Assembly (NCBI RefSeq): GCF_000013045.1
Contig: NC_007677.1
Span: 2,666,001 to 2,730,000 of the forward strand
Direction: 5' to 3'
Source of the DNA: Salinibacter ruber DSM 13855
GTDB taxonomy: Bacteria; Bacteroidota; Rhodothermia; Rhodothermales; Salinibacteraceae
DNA length: 64,000 bases
The position numbers and the translations under genes were made by a program. The notes beneath the pieces are model-generated. The model saw nothing but the letters and a program-made list of their open reading frames with translations. It searched no databases and had not been told where the DNA came from. Below are positions 27,199-36,675 of the stretch, piece after piece (position 1 is the stretch's first letter; each line of letters opens with the position of its first letter).

Positions 27199-28422
27199 TC
27201 AGTCGGTGGACTCCACGTCAATCACGGCCTCGTCCATCACATCACTGCCGTCAAGCTGGTAGGGAGGATCAGAACTGTCACCATCAAAACTCTCATTCCC
27301 GCTGTTTTCTCTGTGCGGTATTGCAACCAGAGTGATCGGCCCCGTCCCACTGCTAAAGTTTTCTTCCAAGCCGACCTTTACTTCGTTACTGACCCCCGGT
27401 CCTGAGATGTACTTTGATTCACCTACAACAGAACCTGAGTCGTCATAAAGGAGAATGTAACCGCCTTCCTCAGGAAAGTAGGATCCGTCAACCGTGAGGC
27501 TGTCATCCGGTGCGTCTTGTGTGACGGTCGTATCCGCCACCGTCCGATCCGTGAAGTCCACCGATGCGGTGGGCGGAAGAAGAGGCGCACCGTCCAGCTT
27601 GTGAATCACACCATTCGTGGCCGGAATGTTGGCCTGCGAAACCATCTCGGCGGTCACAGAAACGGTCTCACTGCCGAGCAGCGTTTCCACACCGTTTGCC
27701 GGCAGGTCGCTCGCGGTAAGGCTATCGCCCTGAATGGCGTGGTACTTCAGAATATCGGCACGGACACTCGTAGTAGCATCCTCATCGCCGTCTGTAGCTT
27801 GTGTCGGCACGTTTTCGAGCGCCGCAAACGCTGCCTCAGAGGGCGCGAACAATGTGAAGGAGGGCCCCTCCTGACTGAGTACGTCCGCAATTCCGGAGGA
27901 CGCGGCCAGACTCGTAAGGGTTGAGAAGGCCCCGAAGCGACCGATTTGGCCGCTGAGGTTATCGGTCACCGCTGCCGAAACATCAATCGTCTCGGCGTTG
28001 ATGTTATCGTTGCTCGCGTTCACCTTGATCGAGTTCGTACTCGCGCTCATGCCCGATGTGGTCGCGATCGGGTCACCCGGCCCGTACACGACCGTGATGA
28101 ATTCGCCACCACGGCTCTGCCACTCGTAGGTCTGATCGGAACTCGCCGCAACAGGGAAATCCGACGATCCATTCACGGTCCAGGTATAGTCCTTGTTAAC
28201 GGTGTATCCCTGCATGTAGTAGTCCACCGTGTCGGGCACGTTCACCGTATTTGCGTCGGAGAAGGACCCGGTGGCCGCGTCCCCGGAGGCCGAGCTGTTC
28301 TGAGTGATGATGTATCGATTTACATTCTCCGGGCTCGCCTTCTGCGAGCTTTGATCGCAGCCCGCAAGCACCAGTGCGGCAGCTGCACAGAGCAAAAGAA
28401 GTGTGTGATATCGATGTCTCAT
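27199..28422 (-). CDS. Fasciclin (FAS1) lipoprotein with a DUF7282-like C-terminal domain
   Basis: The 407-residue protein has a lipoprotein signal (LVLAGC), an N-terminal Ig-like region (about 40-150), and a FAS1 domain (about 165-285) with FGAFSTLTSLAASSGIADVL, SFTLFAPSEAAFAAL, LKYHAIQGD and TNGVIHKLDGAPLLP. The last 120 residues (VDFTDRTVADTTVTQ, DDSLTVDGSYFPEEGGYILLYDD, GVSNEVKVGLEENF) look like the DUF7282/surface-glycoprotein domain common in haloarchaea. It follows susD and completes the first SusC/SusD cluster; the shared hairpins argue for coordinated expression. FAS1 domains usually mediate adhesion; whether this one binds a SusCD ligand is unknown. Confidence 0.75.
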   Translation of the reverse strand: MRHRYHTLLLLCAAAALVLAGCDQSSQKASPENVNRYIITQNSSASGDAATGSFSDANTVNVPDTVDYYMQGYTVNKDYTWTVNGSSDFPVAASSDQTYEWQSRGGEFITVVYGPGDPIATTSGMSASTNSIKVNASNDNINAETIDVSAAVTDNLSGQIGRFGAFSTLTSLAASSGIADVLSQEGPSFTLFAPSEAAFAALENVPTQATDGDEDATTSVRADILKYHAIQGDSLTASDLPANGVETLLGSETVSVTAEMVSQANIPATNGVIHKLDGAPLLPPTASVDFTDRTVADTTVTQDAPDDSLTVDGSYFPEEGGYILLYDDSGSVVGESKYISGPGVSNEVKVGLEENFSSGTGPITLVAIPHRENSGNESFDGDSSDPPYQLDGSDVMDEAVIDVESTD

Positions 28423-28478
28423 AGGTCCTGTGACTGATTCGGAGTGTCTCGCGATACGGATGACGTAGCAGGACTACA

Positions 28479-28511
28479 GGAAAATGCCCCTTCGGACAGG
28501 AATCCGGAGGG
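28479..28511 (-). terminator. Intercistronic hairpin with T-run, susD to fasciclin gene
   Basis: On the minus strand CCCTCCGGA-TTCCTG-TCCGAAGGG (28511-28488) forms a 9-bp stem with one wobble and is followed by GCATTTTCC. It looks like a Rho-independent terminator or attenuator about 22 bp after the susD stop and before the lipoprotein gene. Confidence 0.6.
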
Positions 28512-28532
28512 ACGTGTGGTGGGCAGGGCTAC

Positions 28533-30170
28533 CTAATCGGCACTGTACGCGTTGGCCGACGGGGGACCGTCCACGTCCCAGGCGACCCGGCAGTCTTCAT
28601 CCTCGTTCTGCGCGCCTCCTTCGGAACTGCCCGACCCCTGAAAGTTCCCACTACACTTATTGGCGGCTTCGGTGTAGTTTTCTCCGTTCAGGTTGGCCTC
28701 CGACGACGGGTATGGCACGCGGAGCGGCGCGTACGAGTCGAACCCGCCGGCCACACCGCCTTCGGGGGCGCCGAGCACGCCCTCGAAGTCAAACCGCCGC
28801 CAGGTCGACCAGCCCTGGATGTTGTGCATGTAGAAGGAGATGTAGCGCTGCTCCCCGATCACTTGTTCGGGATCCGAGTCGAAGTCATTCTGCACCTGTG
28901 AGATGTAGTTCTGTGTCGCGCTGCTCGAGCCCGAGATGTCGGCGTCGGTCTGATTCCCGTAGAAATTGACAGACGCCTCGATCGCGTCCCCAACAAGGTC
29001 TTCCGGAGTGCCAGAAATCAGGCCTTCGTTGGCAGCCCACGCTTTGGTCAGGAGGACCTCATCGTAGTACATCATCGGGCTGAATGAGTCACCCTCGCCG
29101 CTGGGCCCGTTTGGGAACCAGGCCTCCGGCCGGGAGAACGCACAGGGTGGATTTCCGCTGTACGTTGCCTGCGCATCTCCCTGCTTGAGAGCAAAGGGAA
29201 ACCCTTCGTACTCACCGCTTCCGTCCGCACAGGGACGTCCGGAGTTCGACGTCTGTTCAAAGTACGCGTCCAGGCGGGGATCGGCCGCACCGTAATTCGT
29301 CTCCATGAAGCCAATGAAACGTGCCGACCCGTCAAAGTCGTCTCGGAAGTCAACCTCTCGGTTCTCGTAGTAGCTGTTTCGGTGGACGGCACTCGTGCCG
29401 AACTGGAAGTACACATTGTCGGCGTTGCTCGTCAGTGGCTCCCCATTCACGTTCGGGTCCACGGCGTTCGAGATAATTTCGCCCGGCCCTCCCAGATCTC
29501 CCCAGTTCGCGTCAAGCTCATAGCCGCGCAGGGCAATCCGCATCTTCAGCCCGTTGGCGAATTTCTGCCACATTTCCATGTTGCCCCCGTTCACCAGATC
29601 GCCGGACGGGCCGGCGGCTCCTGTGTTGATCTTGCCCAGCGCCGTGTTCAGACTGTCCACGAGGGCCGGGTAAATGTCCGCCTGGGCCGTGTAGGCGGGG
29701 GACTGATTCCCGCGCTGCTGGAGGGCCTCGTTAAAGGGGATATCCCCGTACGCGTCGGTCAGGATTTGAAAGGCCCACGTCTGCATGATTGTAGCAACCG
29801 CCTGGAAATTGCCCTGATTCTGGACCGTACCCGGCCGCTCCTTCGCAATCTGCTTGGCCGTCTTGAGGTCAGTCAGCCGGGTGTAAAAGCCTTCCCACGG
29901 GTAGTCTACCGGGGAGTATCGACTCTCCGACGGGTAAAAGTTTTGGGTGGTGTACTGCGCCCACACGTTGGAGCGGCGCATCATGTTGGTCCCGGCGTAC
30001 ACCTCGCCCGACATGTAGCGCTGGGCGTTGGCGAGGAGGTTATTGGGGTTTGCCGACGTGGCCTGGTTGGGATTTTCATTGTAGCTCGTGAGGCTATCAC
30101 AGCCCCCCAGGGCCAGGAGGAGCGAAAGCCCGCTGGCAACGAGTAGTGTGAGTGTAACGTGGCGTCTCAT
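28533..30170 (-). CDS. SusD/RagB-family nutrient-binding outer-membrane lipoprotein
   Basis: The 545-residue product has lipobox LALGGC and a SusD-like_2 type sequence: NPNNLLANAQRYMSGEV, WAQYTTQNFYPSESRY, and AVATIMQTWAFQILTDAYGDIPFNEAL near residue 140. These are the helical repeats that pack against SusC. SusD proteins form the lid of the SusC channel and capture ligands at the cell surface. The partner SusC gene lies immediately upstream (102 bp). SusD-like_2 members are often associated with peptide or unknown-ligand uptake; no glycosidase is nearby, so a glycan substrate is not supported. Confidence 0.9.
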   Translation of the reverse strand: MRRHVTLTLLVASGLSLLLALGGCDSLTSYNENPNQATSANPNNLLANAQRYMSGEVYAGTNMMRRSNVWAQYTTQNFYPSESRYSPVDYPWEGFYTRLTDLKTAKQIAKERPGTVQNQGNFQAVATIMQTWAFQILTDAYGDIPFNEALQQRGNQSPAYTAQADIYPALVDSLNTALGKINTGAAGPSGDLVNGGNMEMWQKFANGLKMRIALRGYELDANWGDLGGPGEIISNAVDPNVNGEPLTSNADNVYFQFGTSAVHRNSYYENREVDFRDDFDGSARFIGFMETNYGAADPRLDAYFEQTSNSGRPCADGSGEYEGFPFALKQGDAQATYSGNPPCAFSRPEAWFPNGPSGEGDSFSPMMYYDEVLLTKAWAANEGLISGTPEDLVGDAIEASVNFYGNQTDADISGSSSATQNYISQVQNDFDSDPEQVIGEQRYISFYMHNIQGWSTWRRFDFEGVLGAPEGGVAGGFDSYAPLRVPYPSSEANLNGENYTEAANKCSGNFQGSGSSEGGAQNEDEDCRVAWDVDGPPSANAYSAD

Positions 30171-30221
30171 GGTAGAGAGTCAATCAACTGTTGGGGAAAT
30201 GATTGCAGGTCCTGAGGGCCG

Positions 30222-30256
30222 TTCTCGCCCCCGGCGGACCGCACCGGGGGCGAGGA
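30222..30256 (-). promoter_or_regulatory. Intercistronic GC-rich hairpin between susC and susD (cluster 1)
   Basis: CTCGCCCCCGG (30224-30234) and CCGGGGGCGAG (30244-30254) form a perfect 11-bp stem with a 9-nt loop, extended weakly outward. It starts 15 bp after the susC stop. No T-run follows, so it probably acts as a processing or stability element rather than a full terminator. Confidence 0.6.
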
Positions 30257-30271
30257 ACAGCGGTCTGGCGC

Positions 30272-33200
30272 TTAGAAGCTCAGGTTCACGCGGAAGGTAT
30301 ACTGGCGCTGAGGCGGAATCTGGGCCGACTCGACACCCTGAACATTCCCGGCCCCGAGCGTGACCGAAGGGTCGATGTTGGGGGCCTCTTTGTAGAGGAA
30401 CATCAGGTTGCTGCCAGTAAGGGACACACTGGCCCGCCGGAGGGCAAAGTCGTTAAACCAGCGCTGCGGGAGGCTATAGGTGATCGCCAGCTCCTGCAGC
30501 TTGGCGTGCGTCGCGTCGTAGATGAACTGATCGCCTCCGCCCGCGGAGAACCAGTTCTTCCAGTAACTCGCCGCCGGAATGCGCCCCACGGCCTCGCCGA
30601 AGTCTGTGCCCTCGACATCGTAGTTGCCATTTTCGTTTGGGGTGGCATCATCCACCACAACGCCTTCCGGGATGACCCCGGTTTCACGCTGATTGTCGGC
30701 GACCGTCGACTCCACAAGCCCACTGTAGGTCCCGAACTTGTTGGAGAGGGAGTAGACGTCTCCGCCCACCTGCCCGTCGACGACGGCACTGAGCGTGACG
30801 CCCTTGTAGGACACCGTGGTCGACAGCCCCCCGGTCCAGTCCGGCTGGAAGTTCCCCACGACCTGCGGACTGTTCGTCGTCTGTGGAACGCCGTTTCGCT
30901 GGAAGACCACGTCGCCGCTCGCGTCGCGGCGCAGGGACGGCTGCACCATCGCCCCGTAGGCCTTTCCTTCTCGGGCCTGAATCGTGGGCCCGAAGATCAC
31001 TCCTCCCGCAGTCAGGTTGTAGGTGTCCAGCCCCTCGGCCAAGTCAACGACCTTGTTCACGTTTTTGTTGAAGTTGGCCGTCACGTCCCACTGCAGATCC
31101 TCTTGCAGAACCGGCGTCACCGTCAGGCTGGCCTCCAGCCCTCGGTTCGACACCTCCCCGGCGTTGATAAGGGACGATTCGATGCCGGAGGCGCCCGAGA
31201 CATCCACCGCGAGGATCTGGTCCTTCGTCACGTCGCGGTAGTACGTCGTGCTCAGGTTCACCCGCTCGTTGAAGAAGCGCAGGTCCGCACCGAATTCGAT
31301 GCCCGTCGTCCGCTCCGGCTTCAGGTCCGGATTGTTGGCCGACCGCTGCACGTTCTGAAGGGCTTGCCCCTGGAAGGGAGTACTGCCCGGGTACGTTACG
31401 CCGAGACGATACGGATCAGTGTCCTGCCCGACGCGGGCCCAACTTGCCCGCACCTTTCCGAACGACAGGATGTCCTGGTCCTGAAGCGCATCCAAGCCCG
31501 TGAAGATCAGATTCCCCGAGATTGACGGGTACAGGTACGAGTTGTTGTCGGCCGGGAGCGTGGACGACCAGTCGTTTCGGAGCGTCCCCTCCAGGAACAC
31601 GATGTCCTGGTAGCCCAGACTCACAAGCCCGTACGTGCTGTAGACCATGCTTTCCTGGAACGTCTCCTCCACGGCGGGTCGGCCGACAGAATTCTGGAGC
31701 GTGAACACGTTTGGTGAAGCAAGACCGTTCTGAGTCGAGCCCAGGTTTTGCTCGTAGGTCTCGTACCGCACTTTCCCGGCCACGAAGGAGGTCAGGTCCA
31801 CCTGATCCGTCAGCGACCGCGAGTAGTCAAACCGGAGCGAGGAGCTTGTCTCCTGCTCTTCGATCACGTCCTCGCTGAAGGATCCAGGGGCTCCCGTGGA
31901 GATGTCGGAGCGGCGGTCGCTAAACCGGTGCGTCCGGAAGTCGGTGGTGACCGTAGCCGTTCCGGTCAGGTTCGGCACGATGTCGTAGGCCACCTCGGCC
32001 TTTCCGAGCAGGCGCTGCTCGTCGTCCTGCTGGAAGTTCGCGTACCGGTTCACGTAGGGGTTGTCGGTGTACTGGAACTGTGTCGCCGGTCCCTGTGCCC
32101 CCGAGACGCCGGCGTAGTTCCAACCGCGCTGCTGGCCGTTCGCGCGCTGGTAGTCGCGCATGTAACTGTCCGGCCCGTAGTCGAGCTGTCGTTGGGTGAA
32201 GGTGTTGAACGCAGCGAAGGGATTTTCCTCAAACCCATAGCCCATTCCGGACCGCGCCTTCACGTCCTGGTAGCTATACTTCGCGAAGGTCGTCGCCCGG
32301 AGGTCGTCGCTCAGGTCGACCGACCCGTTAAAGTTCACCTGGTAGCGGTCCATCGAGCCGTTCGGCATCACGCTGCCCTGGTTGCGGCTGGTGAGCCCCA
32401 ACCGGTAGTTCAGCGACTCGGTCTGCTGCGACAAGGCGACGTTGTTGGTAAACACTGCCCCCGTATCCATAAAGTTCTCGATGGCGTCCGGGTGAGCCTC
32501 CCAGGGGGTCGCCTCTCCTTCAAGCCCGTTCACGTCGTCCCAACTGTACCACTGCCGGACCGGGCGCCCGTCCAGGCGCGGCCCCCAGGACTCGTCCACG
32601 GCGTACTGCACGACGTACTGATCCCCGTCCGGCTTCTTGAAGTCCCCGTCCAGGGTCGAGAACGTGGAGCTCGGCGCGCCGCCACCGTACCTGTTCTGGT
32701 AGTCCATGAACTCGTACGCCTGGCTCATGCTGACGCTGGAGGAAAACGAGACCCCGATCTCATCGTCGAGATTCGATCCGTCCTTGGTGGTAATCTGAAT
32801 CACCCCGTTCGCGCCCCGGGATCCATACAGCGCCGCGGCCGACGGGCCCTTCAGGACCGAGACCGATTTGATGTTGCTCGGGTTGAGGGACGAGGCGGCG
32901 TTTCCGAAGTCAAACCCACCGTTTCCCTCCACGGTGCCCCCGCCGCTCTGGCGCGAGCGGTTGGAGACCACAATGCCGTCGACCACGATGAGCGGCTGGT
33001 TGTCGCCACTGATCGAGCTGTAGCCGCGCAGGACGATGTTCGAGGACCCGCCCATCGTGCTGGATGATCGGATGTTCGCCCCGGACACCTTCCCGCGCAG
33101 GGAGTTGACGAAATTGGCGTTGTCCGTGGCGTCGAGGTCCGCCCCGGACACCTGCTGCACCGACGACGAGACGGCGCGCTCCTCGCGCTCCACGCCCAAG

Positions 33201-33550
33201 GCCGTCACCACAACGTCCTCAAGGCCGACTGCCTGAGGCGCCAGGCGCACGTTCACAGTCGTCGTTTCGCCGGCCTCCACCTCCACCGGGATGTTCTTCC
33301 GGGTGTACCCGACGAAAGACGCCTGGAGGACCTGCTCCCCGGCCGGCACGCCGGAGATTTCGAACTGTCCGTTCGGCCCGGTCGCGGCCCCAATGTTGAG
33401 GCCCTGGACCGTCACGTTGACGCCCGGGAGGGTCTGGGAGGTGGTGCTATCGATGACGGTGCCCGAAACGGTACCGGTGTCTTGGGCCAGTACAGTTGCC
33501 GGGAGCAACAGCAACAGACCTGCAAGCACAGATAGTAGCTTTCGAAACAT
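30272..33550 (-). CDS. SusC/RagA-family TonB-linked outer-membrane transporter (cluster 1)
   Basis: This 1092-residue protein (ATG 33550) has a signal peptide (LLSVLAGLLLLLPATVLAQ), a carboxypeptidase-regulatory-like domain with the SusC pattern PGVNVTVQGLNIGAATGPNGQFEISGVPAGEQ, and a plug with LRGKVSGANIRSS, VLRGYSSISGDNQPLIVVDGIVV, and SVLKGPSAAALYGSRGANGVIQITTKDG. The barrel ends in the aromatic FRVNLSF. It forms the channel for the adjacent SusD lid. An upstream in-frame extension to 33673 is non-coding in character. The 5' leader is long (more than 150 nt to the nearest promoter-like motif). Confidence 0.93.
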   Translation of the reverse strand: MFRKLLSVLAGLLLLLPATVLAQDTGTVSGTVIDSTTSQTLPGVNVTVQGLNIGAATGPNGQFEISGVPAGEQVLQASFVGYTRKNIPVEVEAGETTTVNVRLAPQAVGLEDVVVTALGVEREERAVSSSVQQVSGADLDATDNANFVNSLRGKVSGANIRSSSTMGGSSNIVLRGYSSISGDNQPLIVVDGIVVSNRSRQSGGGTVEGNGGFDFGNAASSLNPSNIKSVSVLKGPSAAALYGSRGANGVIQITTKDGSNLDDEIGVSFSSSVSMSQAYEFMDYQNRYGGGAPSSTFSTLDGDFKKPDGDQYVVQYAVDESWGPRLDGRPVRQWYSWDDVNGLEGEATPWEAHPDAIENFMDTGAVFTNNVALSQQTESLNYRLGLTSRNQGSVMPNGSMDRYQVNFNGSVDLSDDLRATTFAKYSYQDVKARSGMGYGFEENPFAAFNTFTQRQLDYGPDSYMRDYQRANGQQRGWNYAGVSGAQGPATQFQYTDNPYVNRYANFQQDDEQRLLGKAEVAYDIVPNLTGTATVTTDFRTHRFSDRRSDISTGAPGSFSEDVIEEQETSSSLRFDYSRSLTDQVDLTSFVAGKVRYETYEQNLGSTQNGLASPNVFTLQNSVGRPAVEETFQESMVYSTYGLVSLGYQDIVFLEGTLRNDWSSTLPADNNSYLYPSISGNLIFTGLDALQDQDILSFGKVRASWARVGQDTDPYRLGVTYPGSTPFQGQALQNVQRSANNPDLKPERTTGIEFGADLRFFNERVNLSTTYYRDVTKDQILAVDVSGASGIESSLINAGEVSNRGLEASLTVTPVLQEDLQWDVTANFNKNVNKVVDLAEGLDTYNLTAGGVIFGPTIQAREGKAYGAMVQPSLRRDASGDVVFQRNGVPQTTNSPQVVGNFQPDWTGGLSTTVSYKGVTLSAVVDGQVGGDVYSLSNKFGTYSGLVESTVADNQRETGVIPEGVVVDDATPNENGNYDVEGTDFGEAVGRIPAASYWKNWFSAGGGDQFIYDATHAKLQELAITYSLPQRWFNDFALRRASVSLTGSNLMFLYKEAPNIDPSVTLGAGNVQGVESAQIPPQRQYTFRVNLSF

Positions 33551-34111
33551 AAGTCGGCTCGGGGATGGATGAACAACGGAGTGCACGTAGGTCGATCGGA
33601 GGCGGCAGGGAGAGGGAGGGCTTCTCCTGAACGCTCTCGAACCGGCCTTGTCTGGGCCGGCCTCTCCCAACAACGTCCGCCGCCTTCAGACGAAGGTTTG
33701 CTGTAGAGCGTGTGACCTTAACATTACGCTTCCCAATGTGGGCCTCTCGGCCCGGAATGTCAAGAGATTCCCAATTTGCAAAGCATACCGTAACACTCGG
33801 GGCGCGCCCGACACGTGAAGTAATTTCCCATTCCTCAACAGTGGGTTCTTTACCGCACAAAACTTTATTCTGGTGCCGCATTCCCCCAGTTGCGTCAGTG
33901 GTTCTTGGGGCGTGGGGCCCAACACAGCCGGTGTGCACTCGTGGGGCTCCGGTTATACCTTCCCGCCGACAACCGTGCGGATTGGCTCATACTGTGGATT
34001 GTCTCATGCTGTGTGTCCTCAGTATTCAGCACATGATTCAGACGGACCGGTCCATGCGGCAAAGCAATGAAGGGCACTAATGTTGGAGGTTCGCTTACTG
34101 TCATCACTCAC
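33551..34111. other. 561-bp leader region upstream of susC cluster 1
   Basis: No gene is convincing here. On the minus strand the string TCTCTTGACATT ends near 33757; the same 12-mer occurs upstream of susC of cluster 2. Directly beside it GGGCC-TCTC-GGCCC (33741-33754) forms a perfect 5-bp inverted repeat that could be an operator. AT-rich patches lie near 33825-33870. Promoter and operator roles are inferred. Confidence 0.4.
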
Positions 34112-34459
34112 CTACCTCTTCCCGGGCCGCCAGCGGTGCGCGTCGAGGTCCACCTGGTCTTCGGCCACGAACGTGACCCCTTCGCTGCGCAGCCGCTCCG
34201 CCATCACATGGGGCGTTTCGAAGTGGCGCCGGCCCGTCAACACCCCGTTGCGGTTCACCACGCGGTGGCAGGGCAGGTCGCCCCCCACCGCGTCCTTCAG
34301 CGCCCAGCCCACGATCCGGGCCGCCCCCCGCCGCCCCAGGTGCGCGGCGATGTCGCCGTAGGTGGTGACGCGGCCCACCGGAATCTGCGCGACGACACGC
34401 CAGACGGAATCATAGAACGAAGACGGCGGGTTGATACTCCCCATCGGTATTTGGGACAA
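34112..34459 (-). CDS. MGMT-like DNA-alkyl-guanine protein, copy A (chimeric)
   Basis: The 115-residue protein is the C-terminal, DNA-binding type of O6-alkylguanine-DNA alkyltransferase: VVAQIPVGRVTTYGDIAAHLG with the helix-turn-helix, then the reactive-site motif PCHRVVNRNG. Small relatives with W in place of Cys are alkyltransferase-like (ATL) proteins; here the cysteine is kept, so methyl transfer is possible. Positions 34125-34396 match copy B (42842-43113) with one mismatch, while the first about 21 codons differ abruptly. It sits beside the low-GC GWxTD gene, 20 bp downstream of it. Confidence 0.8.
   Translation of the reverse strand: MSQIPMGSINPPSSFYDSVWRVVAQIPVGRVTTYGDIAAHLGRRGAARIVGWALKDAVGGDLPCHRVVNRNGVLTGRRHFETPHVMAERLRSEGVTFVAEDQVDLDAHRWRPGKR
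34125..34396. repeat. 272-bp direct repeat, copy 1 (MGMT-like core)
   Basis: This segment is identical to 42842-43113 except G at 34142 versus A at 42859. Both ends are sharp: beyond them the two genes encode different residues. The offset is 8717 bp. Confidence 0.95.
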
Positions 34460-34479
34460 ATTTCTCCGGACCTTCGGCT

Positions 34480-36675
34480 TTAGCGGCCACCCTCAGAAGG
34501 TGTCAGCGTGAGTGAAATGGAGCGCTCAATCTCATTGCCCGTCACGTTGTCGGTGACCCGGACGGTCACCTGCGTCGACTGCGGCCGCTTTGGATCTGCC
34601 TCCAGGTCCAGGTCCAGCTGAAGATACTCTTCAGTTCGACGTTTCCGACCAGTATACTCGGCAGTCGTGCTCGTGACTTCCGTATTCGTATCGTCCCCGA
34701 AGAGGCGTCCCAAAAATCCTTTTCGGGTTTGCCGACGTGCCTCGTAGGTAACAGTATAGCGCGTCTGTCCCTGCGCCGATTGGCCCAAGTGATAGATCTC
34801 AAAATATAAGAAGAGCGGCGTTTGGGGGGGGACGGTGTCGTACGGGTACGGTACCGTCTTCTGAAGGATCGAGCCCCCCTCGTCCCGTACCGACGGTGGG
34901 ACCGACATCAGGCGGAGATCGCTCATCTCCAGCTCAGAGGCGTCCGCTCGAAGGGGCTGCAGCGTATCCACCCGTGCTGCAAACATGCCCAGACGCTGGC
35001 CTGCTGGCCTCCGGGGCTCTTCCCTGGAGCGCCAGTCCCACTGAAGAGAAAGATGATGTGTATCTCTCCCTCCATTCACGACCGTACGCTGGGGCGCCGT
35101 TCCCTCCCACCCATCACCTATAATCTGATCTCCACTGTACCCTCGTGAAACCTGACCCAGCCGACGATACTGGGAGCCGTGCCGAACGATCGTCATCTCC
35201 ACTCCGGTGGAGGAGTCCGCATCCGCAAAGGGCCCAGTGCGGCCTCCCCAGTACACCTCGGTCCGCGTGGTCCCTTCCCGGCCCAAAAACCGTGCAACGC
35301 GGTATTCGACCGGCAGACGCTGGCCCACCTCGCCAGCCGGCGAATGTGTCCGGGGCATTTCGCGGGTGCGCCGACGGGAGAACTGGCGTTCCTGATTTCT
35401 AACATTACTTATACTGGCAGTCGCAGCGGAGGATGGGTATCCCTTTTCAGGTCCGCTTCCCCCGAACACACGCCGAGCCCCTGGTCCAAATCCAATTTCA
35501 CGCCCCCCCTGTTTACCAGACAGATCGCTGATTCTACGACGGGATGCCTGGTAAGAAAACCATCCGTTTAACTTCGACAGCGTGTTTCCTCGGTCATGAT
35601 ACTGCAATGAAAGCTGACTGTACACGTACCGGAGCGCCGCCATGGAGGAGTAGGCTACGTTTTGCTGCCGATTCCCTGGCCCGAAGGGTCCTTGGAGGGG
35701 AGCCGGAAGAAGTTCCAGGGCTGTCGAGAGCTCAAACTCATCCCGTTTCTCATTTCTAACGAAGAGGTACTTTCCAGAGGAGCTGAGTGCCGGGTACTTC
35801 CAGATCACATTTCTAGGAAAATCCGATCGACTTACCGGGACTCCGGAGCGGACCACCTCTGAGAGAAACCCCATGTCGTCGAACTTGATGCTGTACTTCT
35901 GATCGGGCCGACCGTATCGCACGTACACGTCTCCCCGATCATCCCATCCTGCAATCCGCCGCTGCGAAGCAAATTTTTCGACGGCTCTGTCTACCCTACG
36001 CAAATGTTCTTCCGCACGCTCGTTCTTCTCCGTTTTTGGGACAGGGTCTTGTCGACGCCACCAGGTCAAAAGCCAAAGGCCGGCACCTTTTCGAAAAGCC
36101 CAACCCTCAGGAGATGAGCTGCTACCACGCACTACGTGCTTTCCAAGCGTTTCGTCGCCCACGAGAGGCCTGAGCTGAGCTACGACCTCCCGTAGTACTG
36201 CTTGTGTTTTGGATGGAAGATCCGGGCCCACACGGCGGAGAAGGCGGAAATAAAGTTCGGTCGCCTCTAGTGAGGATTCGCTATGCGGACTCACCATCTG
36301 GGACAGATAGAAGTCGAATAACCGGGCATCAAAGTTATCGTGCTTCAGAATAGCCCGTGTGCCCGTCCTCGCAGCCCAGTTCGAAGAATCTGTATGACCA
36401 GTTTTCTGGTACGACAAGGCCAACCAATACGCAACGCTTCCTTGCTTTCCCGTAAGTGAGCGATCAGCCGTGAAAGTTCTTCTTAATTGGCCTTGAGCTC
36501 GCGCGTATTCTCCCCTGTGATACGCAGCGATACCCTCTCTGTACTGTTTCTTTAGGGAGTCATCAGGTGCAGATAGAACCAACGGGGAGAATACAGTCAG
36601 AACGTAAGACAGACAGAAAAGAGCCAAGCCGTCTGTGAGATGGATATAGGAGAACACTCGTCGAGCGACTCGCAC
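34480..36675 (-). CDS. GWxTD domain protein, large variant
   Basis: The 731-residue product begins at GTG with a hydrophobic segment (LALFCLSYVLTVFSPLVL) and a TPR-like region (YREGIAAYHRGEYARAQGQL). The central GWDDRGDVYVRYGRPDQKYSI matches the core of GWxTD proteins (Bacteroidota/Chlorobi family of unknown role), where TDRGriyiryG.Pd is typical. A second, beta-rich half follows. The gene is clearly lower in GC than the flanking chromosome and uses more A/T-ending codons, consistent with acquisition. It is cotranscribed at most with copy A of the MGMT-like gene. No function is assigned to the family that I can support. Confidence 0.7.
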   Translation of the reverse strand: MRVARRVFSYIHLTDGLALFCLSYVLTVFSPLVLSAPDDSLKKQYREGIAAYHRGEYARAQGQLRRTFTADRSLTGKQGSVAYWLALSYQKTGHTDSSNWAARTGTRAILKHDNFDARLFDFYLSQMVSPHSESSLEATELYFRLLRRVGPDLPSKTQAVLREVVAQLRPLVGDETLGKHVVRGSSSSPEGWAFRKGAGLWLLTWWRRQDPVPKTEKNERAEEHLRRVDRAVEKFASQRRIAGWDDRGDVYVRYGRPDQKYSIKFDDMGFLSEVVRSGVPVSRSDFPRNVIWKYPALSSSGKYLFVRNEKRDEFELSTALELLPAPLQGPFGPGNRQQNVAYSSMAALRYVYSQLSLQYHDRGNTLSKLNGWFSYQASRRRISDLSGKQGGREIGFGPGARRVFGGSGPEKGYPSSAATASISNVRNQERQFSRRRTREMPRTHSPAGEVGQRLPVEYRVARFLGREGTTRTEVYWGGRTGPFADADSSTGVEMTIVRHGSQYRRLGQVSRGYSGDQIIGDGWEGTAPQRTVVNGGRDTHHLSLQWDWRSREEPRRPAGQRLGMFAARVDTLQPLRADASELEMSDLRLMSVPPSVRDEGGSILQKTVPYPYDTVPPQTPLFLYFEIYHLGQSAQGQTRYTVTYEARRQTRKGFLGRLFGDDTNTEVTSTTAEYTGRKRRTEEYLQLDLDLEADPKRPQSTQVTVRVTDNVTGNEIERSISLTLTPSEGGR

